Source: Ananas comosus
Taxonomy: Eukaryota > Streptophyta > Magnoliopsida > Poales > Bromeliaceae
Direction: 5' to 3'
DNA length: 64,000 nucleotides
NCBI RefSeq assembly: GCF_001540865.1
Contig: NC_033628.1
Location: 3,551,781 to 3,615,780, forward strand
Shown here: piece after piece, positions 1-10,480 of the stretch
How positions within the stretch are numbered: the stretch's first letter is position 1
How the letters are laid out: each line of letters begins with the position of its first letter
The notes under the pieces: generated by a model
The model's input: the letters and a program-made list of their open reading frames with translations, nothing else
Told to the model about the DNA's origin: nothing
Database searches by the model: none
Made by a program: the position numbers and the translations under genes

Positions 1-458
1 TGATTAAAATTGGATCGGTTCACTCGTTCGATGGTTGAATCACCGGCTCAAACAGTTCAAAATAATTTTTTGATTTATTCAATTCAAAGGATTGAATCGA
101 ATTGCTTTATAGACTAGATTACAGTTGCATCAGTCGAACAGGCCCACTACAATAAAAATGGTGTATAGCGACACTTTTAAATATCGGTACATGTCAAAAA
201 AAAGTGCTACTGGCTAAATTACCGACACTTATTAAAAGTGTTGCTATATGTGGGGTCGTTATAGGTAGGGCCACCTTGTATTTGGCACCCGCTTTTCCAG
301 TGACCTGTGGTGAAGGGATACGTGGCGATTGTAATTCTCTACGGTCCCCACGAGATCCTCGCGGCTAAACTCCAGCCGCCGGAACCCTACCTCATCGGTT
401 GCGGCGTCGGAGAAAGAGAAAGAGAGATGGTGATCAATTTTTTTTTTTTTTTTATTTT

Positions 459-813
459 GGTAAACTTCAAATACCCCCCATGTGGTTTCACACTTTCTCA
501 CTTTAGTACCCTGTGGTTTAAAGTGTATCAAGTTAGTATCATGTGGTTTCGCACTTTCTCACTTTAATACCCTGTGGTTTCAAGTGTATCAAGTTAGTAC
601 CATGTGGTTTCATTTTTGTATGAAGTTAATATCCTGTGGTTTCAATTTTCTCTTTTTATTATCTATTTCGGGGTATATAATTTAACAAAATATTAAACCA
701 CAGGATACTAAAGTGAGAAAGTGCGAAATCATAGGGTACTAACTTGATACACTTGAAACCACAGGATACTAAAGTGAAAAAGTACGAAACCACAGGGGGG
801 TATTTGAAGTTTC
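459..813. mobile_element. Mutator-type foldback MITE nested in the CACTA element
   Basis: This is a long imperfect palindrome. The left end GGTAAACTTCAAATACCCCC mirrors the right end GGGGGTATTTGAAGTTTC, and the arms are rich in repeats of CCTGTGGTTT / AAACCACAGG. GTGATCAAT occurs both before the element (429-437) and just after the N at 814, as expected if the insertion split the CACTA element. The same family occurs at 1805-2157 and 55886-56314, where TSDs of 9-10 bp are seen. Confidence 0.65.
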
Positions 814-814
814 N
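814..814. other. Assembly gap (single N)
   Basis: One undetermined base sits exactly at the right end of the nested MITE. Other single Ns are at 19495, 43159 and 48210. Three of the four lie at the edges of repeats, which suggests contig joins and not base-calling noise. Confidence 0.9.
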
Positions 815-1380
815 GTGATCAATCTTTTTTTTTATTTGTAATCGGGCCTAGTGGGCTGAGTGTGGTTGGCTGAGTAGAGAAACATTTAGTTTTTAATTGG
901 ATTGGAATTTATATTTATGCTTTAATAGAGTTTTTTTTAAAAAAAATATTAGCATAAATGGATATTTATATAAAAATGTTTTAAAAATGTATTCTGAAAA
1001 TGTGGCCATGGCTGATTTGACTTGGTTTTAAATCATTGGTTAGCAGCCCTAGCTATAGTTTCGAAACCTAGCAAGAGGCTTCATTATTTGATAGCATCGA
1101 AAGAAGAATATTAAATAGCTTTTAGATGTTTTTTAAGATGAGTTGCAGGTGTTGGGCCTGCATCCATTATTTTCAAAGTTGGCATCCGAGAAATATGCCT
1201 TTAATACATTAATTGCTGGTGTGTTATATACAAATTAATCAACTAATGTTATACGAGACAATGAATAAATTCATTGCAATATATATGCACATCAAGGTTA
1301 TTATTCAAAGCATTTTCGATTTTTAGAAAAGCTACTCGATCCCTTGTTATTAATGGGCAATATATATAGCCCCTTAAGGT

Positions 1381-1710
1381 GATGCAAGATTCGTCTCTCT
1401 AATCTTAGCCGACATTGTGGGGAGCCATGCTCTACTTATGATGATTGTCAGTCGGGGAGCCGCACTTTGCTCCCTGTATGGCCCTAACTCATCCGACACT
1501 CATCTCATACTTCCGACTATTGATCGATTCTTATAACTACTGTGACACCCGCTTTCTAGAGGGTTATCTATTATAGAACTATTGTAACCTTAGTATGCTT
1601 AACTCCTTTAATTTCTTGATCCTAAAGTACCGCCCAAAATATTGTAGCCGAGTTAAGAAGTTTAACCCTATTATATTTTATATACAAAATTATTCTAAAT
1701 CTTAGGGAAG
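1381..1710 (-). mobile_element. TRIM-like retrotransposon relic (internal part plus 5' LTR)
   Basis: A degraded internal segment (about 1381-1540, with the GTGGGGAGCCATGCTC motif shared with 16290-16560) is followed at 1541 by TGTGACACCC, the minus-orientation LTR edge. The LTR body, with TTAAGAAGTTTAACCC and TATTATATTTTATATA, matches the LTRs at 25195-25888. The primer site is badly decayed here. No coding capacity. Confidence 0.55.
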
Positions 1711-1804
1711 CCACATGGATAAACTCAAAAACAATAATACTTTGAAGTTGCTATTTTAATGTGAGTTTCAAAAGGTCCTCCCTACTAGTCAGGTTAAAAT
1801 TTTA

Positions 1805-2157
1805 GGAAAACTTTAAAAACCCCCCTCTGGTTTCGAACTTTCTCATTTTAATATCCTGTGGTTTAAAGTGTATTAATTCGTCCCCTGTGGTTTCGATTTT
1901 ATCTTTTCGGCTACTTTTTCCTTAATATTTCGTTAAATTATATACAAAAAACTTCAGATACTTATTTAGATTTATCGAATATTTATTTTAGTACCCTTTA
2001 ATTTTTAACTTTGTCACTGATTTAAGAAAAAAAAATAATAAAATTGATACTAAAAAGAGAAAAACGAAACCACAGGAGTGCAAATTGATACACTTTAAAC
2101 TACGGGATACTAAAGTAAAAAAGTACGAAACCATGGGGGGGCTTGTGAAGTTTTCCC
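1805..2157. mobile_element. Mutator-type foldback MITE with TSD
   Basis: Terminal inverted repeats GGAAAACTTTAAAAACCCCC and GGGGGCTTGTGAAGTTTTCC flank a largely palindromic interior. The AT-rich direct repeat TAAAATTTTA flanks it at 1795-1804 and 2158-2167. It is the same family as 459-813 and 55886-56314. It was inserted close to the TRIM relic. Confidence 0.75.
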
Positions 2158-2889
2158 TAAAATTTTAATTGGACCTAGTCTTGCTTTACTTTGATAATGA
2201 AATGCTCAACAGTTTTGGATCGTGTTTGAGACGGATTTTGATCTAAATAAGATATAAAATCCGTTAAAATTTGAGTTTGATTAATTTTGATTTTCGTATT
2301 TAGAACAAAAACATATATATATGGCATGCACAAGCATGGCTCAAATTTGATCCAAGTCCGAATTTTTTTTACTGGATATCAATGTAAATCTCCAACGAAA
2401 AACCAAAATAGCAATCTTGGAAAAGTCTCAAAATCACTTAAATGTGTTTTTTTAACCTGAAATTAAGCCACACAACTAATTTTAGCTATGTTTCAACAAT
2501 CTGATGTTACTCTTAGTACCCAAGAAAGCTACTGAGAAGAACAAAAATAAATTTGTGAGATAAAAATATTACCTACCAAGGAACTATATAAGATAGTGAC
2601 TTTTTTCTCCTTCAAATCCCACTCATTCTTAATTTCTCCTACACTATTAATTTCCTATATATATGAAGAATTAACCTCTGCGCTTTTAATACTTTATTAA
2701 AATTCGTCTTTTAGTTCATCATTCGAATAAGTTATATGCTACTTCATTTATTAGACTTTTCTTTGTTAAGTTAAAATTCAAATTTCAAAACCGATTGAGA
2801 TGAAATTGGAAATTAAGATCAAGGTTTATGCTTGAACTGAAACTAGATAGCTTCTAGAATGAAATTAAACTGAGATTGAACTTTAGCGG

Positions 2890-3347
2890 TGTTAGATATG
2901 TTGCAAATTCTGGAACCATAAGGTTTTCTAACCGTATTTCGTTTTGATTATCCTATTAAATTAAGTTTAGATTATGCCTAATCTTAATAGGTTTATATTC
3001 AAGTTGTATTAGGATTTAACTAATATCATAAATATGCCCTTTATTCTATTAATTCGGTGTGGCAGATGAGAGAAAATATGGGTGTATTTTTCAGAGATTA
3101 GAGTTTTATAAGATAGGCATATTTTGTATATCATTTTAATTATAATGAAAATCTCCACTACGCCTTCACTTGTAGATGTAGATCAGTGGTCAAATCACAT
3201 AAATATTGTGTGTCTTATTTTTTTTCTCTCTTTTTCGATTTTTTTTTTTTGTATTTTTGTGCTCGACAAACTGGATCTTTTTATTTTTGTCATAACAAGC
3301 TTACATCAGAAAAAAACTTAGTATCAGTATTAGTCACAGATTTCTAA
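2890..3347 (+). mobile_element. LTR-like relic, probably Copia type
   Basis: It starts TGTTAGATATGTTGC and runs to CATAACA at 3297, then about 50 bp more to TTTCTAAC. The whole stretch matches 57447-57902 at moderate identity. In the second copy an LTR-like end TATATAACA is followed by ACTGGTATCATAG, close to a tRNA-Met primer site. I read both as an LTR plus the first bases of the internal region. A short non-LTR element with TGTTAGA/TCTAACA ends is the alternative. Confidence 0.45.
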
Positions 3348-3737
3348 CCAGCAGCATATATGTGTGAAATTTAATCATCCTATGTACGATGAAGGGAAAT
3401 GTAACCTAATACTGTATACACCCTACCTAAATCATGACATGTCACATTACACCATACTCAGACAATATTATGCCAAAAAAGCCAATTTCTCAACTAATTA
3501 AGTTATGTGATGCAATTACTAATGACTAATTATGCTCACAAACAAAACAACAACTGAATAAGTCATCTGATCAACTAATAAACTACTCAGTATCCAAACT
3601 CTAACCCACCACCTAATTAACAAACAGTGTTGTATATACATATTGCTACCATCATCACTCTCATCATCAATCGATTAACAACAAGAACAACACCAAATGT
3701 TACAAGGAAAAGAAAAAGGAAGGGAAAACCCCACATG
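3348..3737. other. 3' flank of the ATL gene
   Basis: No gene or clear repeat is visible. This probably includes the 3' untranslated region and polyadenylation zone of the minus-strand RING-H2 gene, which ends at 3738. Confidence 0.4.
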
Positions 3738-4589
3738 CTATTCATCAATCCGAATCGGAAGCACCGCGCTTCTCGAGCTCCGACCGAGAGCAAATGAGTG
3801 GAACAGACGCCGAAACCTTCCGCTCCCGCCATCGCCGCCGCCACTGTTATTGCTATTACTAGCTAGAGAAGTGAGCTTCCTATCATGAAAAAAGTCCATA
3901 GAGAATGATCTCCTAATGTGTTGCTGCTCACCACTTAGGTTTTGACCACTCCTTCCATTATATTCTGTCTCCTCTATCACTGTTTCACCACTTATGATCA
4001 TCTCTAGGGTTTGAGAGGATTGTATTGTATTGTCACAACCAACATAGTTGTTGTTGTTGTTGTTGCTGTTGTTGTTGTTGTTGCTGCTGCAATCAACTAG
4101 AGGAGTACTACATGGGCTTGTGATACCTGTCCTACACATAGGGCAATTGCCATTGTTTTGAAGCCATGTATCTATGCAATCTATGTGGAATGCGTGGCGG
4201 CAACTTGGGAGGAGTTTGAGGCTCTCCCCCTTGCGGAACTCGATCAAACAGATTGCGCACTCGTGGAAGGACCTCTTCTCCTTATCGACGTACTCCTCAA
4301 CGTTCGTGAACTTGACTATGGGGATCGATCGGATGATCGATTGTTCGACGCCCCGTCTTTCATCATCTTCTGCAAAGAATATCCGAGGTGGGTCGTGGTT
4401 TTGTCGATTTGGTTGGCGGCTGTGGAGCCAAAACTTGACTACAATGACGTAGTAGCCGATGAGGACGATAGAGGTTGCGGCAAAGCCCACCGCGATGGCA
4501 ACGGAGATCCGGAAGTTAGAGGTGGATGGGGAAGAAGAAGAAGAAGAGAAGGGTGGTGGGGCTTGGCTTGTGAAGGGAGTTGGATCCAT
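3738..4589 (-). CDS. RING-H2 finger protein, ATL family (E3 ubiquitin ligase)
   Basis: This is an intronless gene for 283 aa. An N-terminal Ser/Pro-rich stretch (residues 5-24) leads to one membrane segment (about 27-52, VAIAVGFAATSIVLIGYYVI core). Next come a basic region and a variant of the ATL GLD motif (RGVEQSIIRSIPIVKF, 79-94, Val-Glu in place of Leu-Asp). A canonical RING-H2 finger follows: C111, C114, C130, H132, H135, C138, C149, C152, with Pro150 after the seventh ligand and WLQ at 142-144. ATL proteins are membrane-anchored E3 ligases, often in stress or defence signalling; substrates cannot be inferred here. The poly-Asn tract (170-181) is encoded by a GTT/GTG trinucleotide run near 4046-4090. 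I start at the ATG at 4587-4589, which has A at -3; the frame opens further upstream only from a TTG. The closest family look is ATL1/ATL16. No intron is needed, which is usual for ATL genes. Confidence 0.93.
   Translation of the reverse strand: MDPTPFTSQAPPPFSSSSSSPSTSNFRISVAIAVGFAATSIVLIGYYVIVVKFWLHSRQPNRQNHDPPRIFFAEDDERRGVEQSIIRSIPIVKFTNVEEYVDKEKRSFHECAICLIEFRKGESLKLLPSCRHAFHIDCIDTWLQNNGNCPMCRTGITSPCSTPLVDCSSNNNNNSNNNNNNYVGCDNTIQSSQTLEMIISGETVIEETEYNGRSGQNLSGEQQHIRRSFSMDFFHDRKLTSLASNSNNSGGGDGGSGRFRRLFHSFALGRSSRSAVLPIRIDE
4046..4090 (-). repeat. Trinucleotide repeat coding poly-Asn
   Basis: Repeats of GTT (AAC on the coding strand), interrupted by GCT, encode the Asn-rich linker downstream of the RING domain. 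The tract is likely to vary in length between alleles. Confidence 0.8.
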
Positions 4590-4890
4590 TTTATTATTGA
4601 TGAATAGAATTACGGGAGGAGATCGTCGAGATCGATCCAAAAGGCTTCGAAAATAGGCAAGAGATTGAAGGAGAAATCGAGCTCAAGGACCAAGTTGAAG
4701 GTTGAGAAGGGGAATCTAAAGTTTAAGGAGTTGGGAAGTGTTGGGAAGGACATAGTGATATAGTGGATGTGTGTGAAAGGTGGAGATAGAATAGAATAAA
4801 GTGATGAGAAAAAAAGGTTTTGAGGATTATAGTATGAGGTGGTTTTTGAAAGATTAAGTAGATGTTGGGGTAGGGGTGAATAAACTAGAG

Positions 4891-4899
4891 ATATATATA
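4891..4899 (-). promoter_or_regulatory. Probable TATA box of the ATL gene
   Basis: The minus strand reads CTATATATAT about 300 nt upstream of the chosen ATG. It lies after a CT-rich leader, a position consistent with a plant core promoter. This is inferred from sequence only. Confidence 0.4.
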
Positions 4900-4966
4900 G
4901 AGAGAGGAGGTGAGAAGAGTTCAAATGTAGGGGAGGGGAGACTAGCCAATAGGGCAAAGCATGCAC

Positions 4967-6290
4967 ATGGATGTGATTATTTTTTATTTCTATTTTTGAC
5001 TTTTTAGGAGATTAATATGATATTGTTAGGAAAACATGTGAGGAAAATGACTTGCTAACCCTAATTAACCATGTGAGATTAGTATCTGATCCATATATCC
5101 AATTTTTGTTCTAAAAGTAAAAACTTATCACTAGTGGATTTAAAGTGGATTTTCACTAACCCAATTCAAGGGAAAGGCCACCATAGATAAGCTAAATACT
5201 AAAGGGTTAACCTCACGCGCTAATTAGTAACTTGATCTGCAACATCTGTTACTTTTGCCATCATTTACTGCTCTTTCTATTTAGGAGTGATGAACAGCTG
5301 AGGTTGAATTTCAAATTGAACGTATTATTGTGCTCTTGATCACTCGAGTCAATCCTAGACCTACAGCAGAAGCAGTGCATTCATTTAACTTTAATTTGTG
5401 AGATTCTAATTGGGTTTAGATCCTAACTTTCAAAGCCATAATTATTAGATTCGGATTTAGATTCTGATTTAGGTCCTCCATTTAGCAAATTAAGTCTGGG
5501 TTTCTTGGATAGTCTTTGGAACCTACAATCCAAATTTCTTGGATAGTTTTGGGACCCGCAATCTAAATTTGATTGTCCTTTTTCTTTTCGAGAGAGAAAA
5601 GGGCATAAATCACAAATAGTATATACAGCACGAAATGCATGCGCCTCATAAATTGTTTGTTGGATTAATTGTATCATGAGTAGGACTAATTACTCCCAAT
5701 TAGTCATAAGATGACATTTCCATGGCGACTTAATTACCTAACATGACATGTGAACATAACAAATTAACAACCATTAAATAAGTAGTATGTCACTCTCTCA
5801 TTGTTAGAATAGTAATAATAATAATATAAAACGCAATTACGTGTGAGAGAGAAGTATCTATATATATTCAATGTAGTAGTTCCAAATTTTAATGCATAGC
5901 TTTCTCCAGAGAAAAGGGTTAGAAATTGAGTGCCAAGATAAGAAAAGTTGAGTGTTTATTTTATATAGTTTTAATTTTAAAATAAAGCTATTCAACTAAA
6001 CATTTAAGAGGTGCATAGTACATATATGTATATATTGCGTAATTGAGTTGCTCAAGGTATATATATATATATATAAGTGCCAACGAACTTTGATGGGGTT
6101 GTATGGGAAGGGATTAATTAATTAACTCCTATATATGAACCTAAATTAAGATCGATATTTTTAAAGAACTGATCAGATCCAATCCAAAAGCTTAACAAGT
6201 CTAATTTATAATTAATATATTTAATTTTTAAATTTAAAGTCATATTTTGATTAAAAAAGTTGAAAAAATAAATTTAATCTAAATAAATAT
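4967..6290. other. AT-rich intergenic DNA
   Basis: No convincing gene. There is a short internal repeat near 5490-5570 (TTTCTTGGATAGT twice) and a (TA)n run at 6057-6074. Part of this is presumably upstream regulatory DNA of the ATL gene. Confidence 0.5.
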
Positions 6291-6490
6291 CAATTCCGTT
6301 CGGATTCAACTTCCAATCCGGCCTGCTAAGCCAGAAAAAAAGGTAATTGGGAGATTCCCATTCTACTCGGAAATCGGAATAGGAATAGAACATATGTGTA
6401 CCAAACACCCACAAACGAATTCGTCCATTACGATTTCGATTTTAGGATAAAAATGCAGCGAACCAAACACACCCGAAATAGTCGCAACAT
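6291..6490. mobile_element. MITE fragment with TTTGGTT-type end
   Basis: The stretch ends with GAACCAAACACACCC and contains ACCAAACACCC internally. Such CCAAACA motifs are typical of TIR MITEs of the hAT/PIF type. I cannot find a matching second terminus or TSD, so it is probably truncated. Confidence 0.3.
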
Positions 6491-7940
6491 TATATCCTAA
6501 ATTTTATACCATAACCTATTCACAAGTATATGCTAACACATTAGTAATATAATATATAAGATACCCAAAAATGAGATATCTCAAGCATTTCTCATAAAAA
6601 ATTTAAAGGGCAACACTATGTCAATTAAGCAACCATGTTAGCTTACAAAAATGCTTACATTGCGCGCATTAATGAGGAGACACGTGCGACCACAAGTCAT
6701 GCAATGTAACAATGTTTTTTTTAATACTAATCTAAAATGGTTTTTTAATACCTGTTTTATTTTCGGAAAGATTTTAGTAGTTTTTAAAGCACTTTAATTA
6801 AAGAATAGAATGAGCAGATACAAGGGGTTCAATCAATTTTCTTTTAGTGGGCCATTTAATTAGTTCTTCTCAAAATATCGCAAAAAATAGTTTTCTGACT
6901 AAAAAAATATTTCTCATCTGTTTAATTCCTAGAAAAGAATAGTTTTTCTTATAAGCTTTTTTAGATTTTATAAAAAAAAATTCTACTTTCTGAATTTTTT
7001 ATTGAAAAAATTAAAACTATAAAAGAATTAAGGTATATATGTAATTTTTGTGTGACAACGGGCGAAAAGAATTAAGGTAAACTGTAATTGAATTCAATAC
7101 CGATTCGATAGAATGCGAATATGAATGTCAAAATTTAGCACTCAATATATATTTTTATTCGAATCCGTATTCGAAAAAAAATATGGATGCAAATATGATT
7201 TTTTTTAAAAAATCAACCATTTTCATTCTAAAGAGATAAGGGGAATATCACTATATATTATTTGCGGGATGAAGTATTTTTCCATCATGTTCTTCATTTA
7301 TTTCATTATGAATTTCATATTAAAATTATATTTATATTTATTAAAAATATTAAATTTTATTGAATAAAATATAAGCAGGTATATAAAAGTTTGTACACGA
7401 ATGCCAACCTTCAGTTGCATTGTATGTTTTATTCACATTAATTTTAATTCATATATATTATTATTATTCGAATACAAATTCGACTCATATCTGAACAGAC
7501 TATGATAATGAAAAATTTAGCATCCCACATATATTTTTATATAAATTTAAATGTGAAAAAAATATGGATGCGAATATAATTTTATCAAATATCTAATTGT
7601 ATTAGACAGTTTTTAATTAGCCCTATGTGTCACAGCAGTGGTAGAAATTGTCGAACAAAACCCTTTCACAAAAGTCAACTTTTTAGGGACAATATATTAA
7701 TGGGTAGATATATATATATTTGCTGGAATATTGTCACTGTTACGAAGCTGACACATTAACATAAAAAGAATTATATTTCGCCAGTTATGACTTATGAGTC
7801 AGTACTAGATCACATGTACCGTATCACGTGTCCTGCAGCCGTTGATGGCAATTGCCACCTTAATTACATGATAGCGTTTTACCCGGGAGTTTGCCACCAT
7901 AACATGTCATCTACGTTGAAAATTACAAATACCGACCATG
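6491..7940. other. AT-rich intergenic DNA with diverged repeats
   Basis: No gene. Two diverged copies of a segment containing AATATGGATGC and AAATATGATT-like sequence lie near 7085-7220 and 7500-7585, probably an old repeat. A (TA)n run lies near 7708-7720. Confidence 0.4.
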
Positions 7941-8075
7941 CCTAAGACAAGTAGCAAAACTCTTGATGGTGCGTGTCTGAAGCTTTAAGTTCGAATTCTA
8001 ATTGATTCATATATTCAGCTAAGTTTATTTCTTAAAAAATAATCGAAGCAGATAATATGCTACGCTATTTTTTAA
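7941..8075 (+). mobile_element. SINE-like element, copy 1
   Basis: AGTAGCAAAACTCTTGATGG resembles a pol III A box region, and AAGTTCGAATTC at 7987-7998 resembles a B box. The tail TTGATTCATATATTCAGCTA and AAGTTTATTTCT, then AAGCAGATAATATGCTACGC, matches the reverse complement of 46742-46905. A tRNA-derived SINE is the likely class. Decay at both ends hides the TSD. Confidence 0.5.
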
Positions 8076-9230
8076 GACATGGCTTTGGTTCTGATATAAG
8101 TATAAACTGCTTATTTCAGAAATTGATACAAATTCGGATACAGATAGAAACTAGACCAATTTTATGTTTGAAAGAAAATTGGATTATTTCTGGAAATAAA
8201 CGAATAGTGTTTGAATGGTTAGATTGAACGAAGAGGATTAAGAGTTATAATAATTTTAAATTAAAAATAATTTAATAAATTAATAAATTTATTAGATTTG
8301 AATATTGTGTAAAATAATAAAAATATATAAATTAATTAATTAAATTTTAAAAATAATTTAATAAATTATTTTAGTAAGATAACTAGTAAAAAAAATTAAT
8401 TAGATTAATAGAAATATTAATAGTTGATCAATATAAATATTAGTTGATGGGTAAAAATATTAAATTATTAGTAATTAATTAGCTAAGGAATTATAAGTAA
8501 TAAATTAATTAATTATTATTTAAGCAATGGATAATAATTTAAATATATTAATTAGATTGATTACTAATTCAATATCATAATTAAAATTAAATTTAGACTT
8601 TAATTAACTTTGTTTCCACTCGAGAACAAGCTTGTTCTAGGAAAAAGATGGAACAACAGTTCTAGCTTTATATGAGTTATAGCAACTTATTTCAGGAACT
8701 CGAGAATTACTGTTAATTTCGGATACGAAAATTTACATTTAGGAACAAATAGGAGAATAAGTGCTCATTCTCCCTTTTATTCTCGAACCAAATGCTGCTG
8801 TAGGACACAGATTAGATTGTCTTTTGTCAGAAATAAGTCGCATTTAACTTTTTTTTTGCACACAATTAGTTTCGGATTGTAGAAATTGATTCATGTGTCT
8901 TTGAATCATCGATAAGAGTCTTTTAATGCTTCAACCCCGCGGTAGATCCAGCTATGAAAGAGCTAGACCTATATTTTGTCATTCACAACCCTCTAAAATC
9001 ACCATGACAATGGAGAAAATGGTTTTCTCTCTCCCAGGACGTTAGACACACGAATTTCTCACGACTTTTTCTTAATTTTCTGGACTTTTTCTGTGTGTCC
9101 CTCTTGCGTGTTCTGTAAAAATAATCACGGTATGTTTATAAGAAAATTGATATATAGAGAGAGGATTTGATGCTTCCGATTGTTTGACGCTGGATCAAAA
9201 ATTATGCGGTTGGGATGATTGCGTTTCCTC
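8076..9230. other. AT-rich intergenic DNA
   Basis: No gene or recognised transposon. The 8230-8600 part is almost pure A/T with repeats of TTAATTAATTA. Confidence 0.5.
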
Positions 9231-9375
9231 TTAAGATTGAGTAGTACCCCTAGGGTTGAGTGATCCACACAGGGTAATAGTATTAATCCAAAGGCTAGAA
9301 ATGATTAAAGGAGCGGATCTTAAAGCCAAAAAGTTGGACGCACCAGATTCTCTATACGATAGTATGATAGCTCTA
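9231..9375. mobile_element. Fragment of a (TA)n-associated foldback MITE
   Basis: It contains CCCCTAGGGTTGAGTGATCC, TTAATCCAAAGGCTAGAAAT and AAAGCCAAAAAGTTGGACGC. It ends in GATAGCTCTACTATATATAT, the shared terminal motif of the family seen at 9976-10480 and 38102-39069, abutting a TA run. Confidence 0.5.
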
Positions 9376-9477
9376 CTATATATATATATGTACATATATG
9401 TATATGTATGTATGTATAGGGTTGAGTGGGTGGTTGGTTGAATAGTATATATATATATAGGGTTGAGTGGGTATATG

Positions 9478-9508
<31 letters not shown>

Positions 9509-9830
9509 AGGGTATATGTATAGGGTTGAGTGGGCATATGTATATATATAGGGTATATGTATAGGTTATATGTATATATAAGGGTATTTGTATATATAGG
9601 GTACGTATATGTATAGGGTATATATAGGGTTGAGTATACGGTATTTGTATGGTTGAGTGAATAGGGTATTTGAGTATAGGGCATATATAGGGTATATATA
9701 GGGTTGTGTATAGGATATTTGCGTATAGGGTTGAGTGGATATTTGTATATATAGGGTATACGTATAGGGTTGAGTGGGTATATGTATATATAGGGTTGAG
9801 TGGATGGTTGGTTGAATGGTTGAATAGCAT
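9376..9830. repeat. Minisatellite of TATATA-GGGTTGAGTGG units
   Basis: About 450 bp of imperfect repeats alternate short TA/TG runs with GGGTTGAGTGGGTATATG or GGGTATATAGGGTTGAGT. The GGGTTGAGTG core is also present in the adjacent MITE fragment (9251-9260), so the array probably arose by expansion of the MITE edge. Confidence 0.8.
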
Positions 9831-9923
9831 GATCTAATAGATGAAAATGCTGAAAAGTGTAGATTTAACGGCCGAAAACTTATGTGCACAAAGAGGCCTA
9901 TACTCATAAGAGTATAGTAGCCG

Positions 9924-9927
<4 letters not shown>

Positions 9928-9975
<48 letters not shown>
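9928..9975. repeat. (TA)n microsatellite
   Basis: An uninterrupted TA tract lies between the motif TAGCCGGACTATAT and the start of a foldback MITE. Confidence 0.9.
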
Positions 9976-9979
<4 letters not shown>

Positions 9980-10215
9980 AGAGTTGGGTTGGAATACTAT
10001 TGATGGTATTTAGCCTTTTTTGCTATCAAGTTTTTAATCCTTGGATGAGAAATTATAGGGTTAGGATGATATTAATCCCTTAGTGGTCCCCCTAGGAGTG
10101 GTCCTTACTGGATTATAATATTTAATCCAATGATTAGAAATGATCAAAGGAATTAATCTAAAGGCTAAAAATTTGATAGCAAAACGGACAAATACCATAT
10201 TATTCTAGCCCAACC

Positions 10216-10216
<1 letters not shown>
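9976..10216. mobile_element. Micron-like foldback MITE between TA tracts
   Basis: GTAGAGTTGGGTTGGAATAC at the left is mirrored by TATTCTAGCCCAACC at the right. Internally, TTGCTATCAAGTTTTTAATC mirrors AAAATTTGATAGCAAAA. It is flanked on both sides by (TA)n, as in rice Micron elements. No coding capacity. Confidence 0.65.

Positions 10217-10265
<49 letters not shown>
10217..10265. repeat. (TA)n(GA)n microsatellite
   Basis: A TA run is followed by a GA run, between two foldback MITEs. Confidence 0.9.
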
Positions 10266-10273
<8 letters not shown>

Positions 10274-10480
10274 TAATATGCTTTCAATCATAAAAAAGTT
10301 GGTGCTTCCGACTTTTTGGCCCATGGATCAACCCCTGCGACCATTTGTAACTTTTGAACTAATATTATTACCCTATGAAGACCACTCAACTCTAGGGGAT
10401 CACTCAACCCTAAGGGGACTACTATCATCCTAATCGTACAATTCTTAATCTAAAGGCCAAAAAGTTTTGAGGATGATAGT
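10266..10480. mobile_element. Micron-like foldback MITE, partial
   Basis: It starts GTAGAGCTAATATGCTTTC next to the GA/TA tract. It contains AAAAAAGTTGGTGCTTCCG and, inverted, AAGGCCAAAAAGTTTTGAGG. The middle holds CCACTCAACTCTAGGGGATC. The right end is not well defined. Confidence 0.5.

Larger units (their letters stand above)
145..985. mobile_element. Degenerate CACTA-like non-autonomous element
   Basis: The left end reads CACTACAATAAAA followed by GTGTATAGCGACACTTTT, a typical CACTA terminus and subterminal repeat. The body (about 145-440 and 815-985) matches the copies at 47827-48209 and 48750-49264, including the ATCGGG..GGGCTGAGT stretch near 841. The right terminus TTGTAGTG seen at 49257-49264 is missing here, so the 3' end has decayed. 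It is interrupted by an inverted-repeat MITE at 459-813. No transposase is present. Confidence 0.6.

Noticed and set aside
4158..4656. Open frames on the plus strand opposite the ATL gene
   Set aside because: They are antisense shadows of the RING-H2 coding region.
9231..9907. Long open frames rich in Tyr, Ile, His, Thr and Pro
   Set aside because: They are translations of the TATATA/GGGTTGAGTG minisatellite in several frames and have no protein character.
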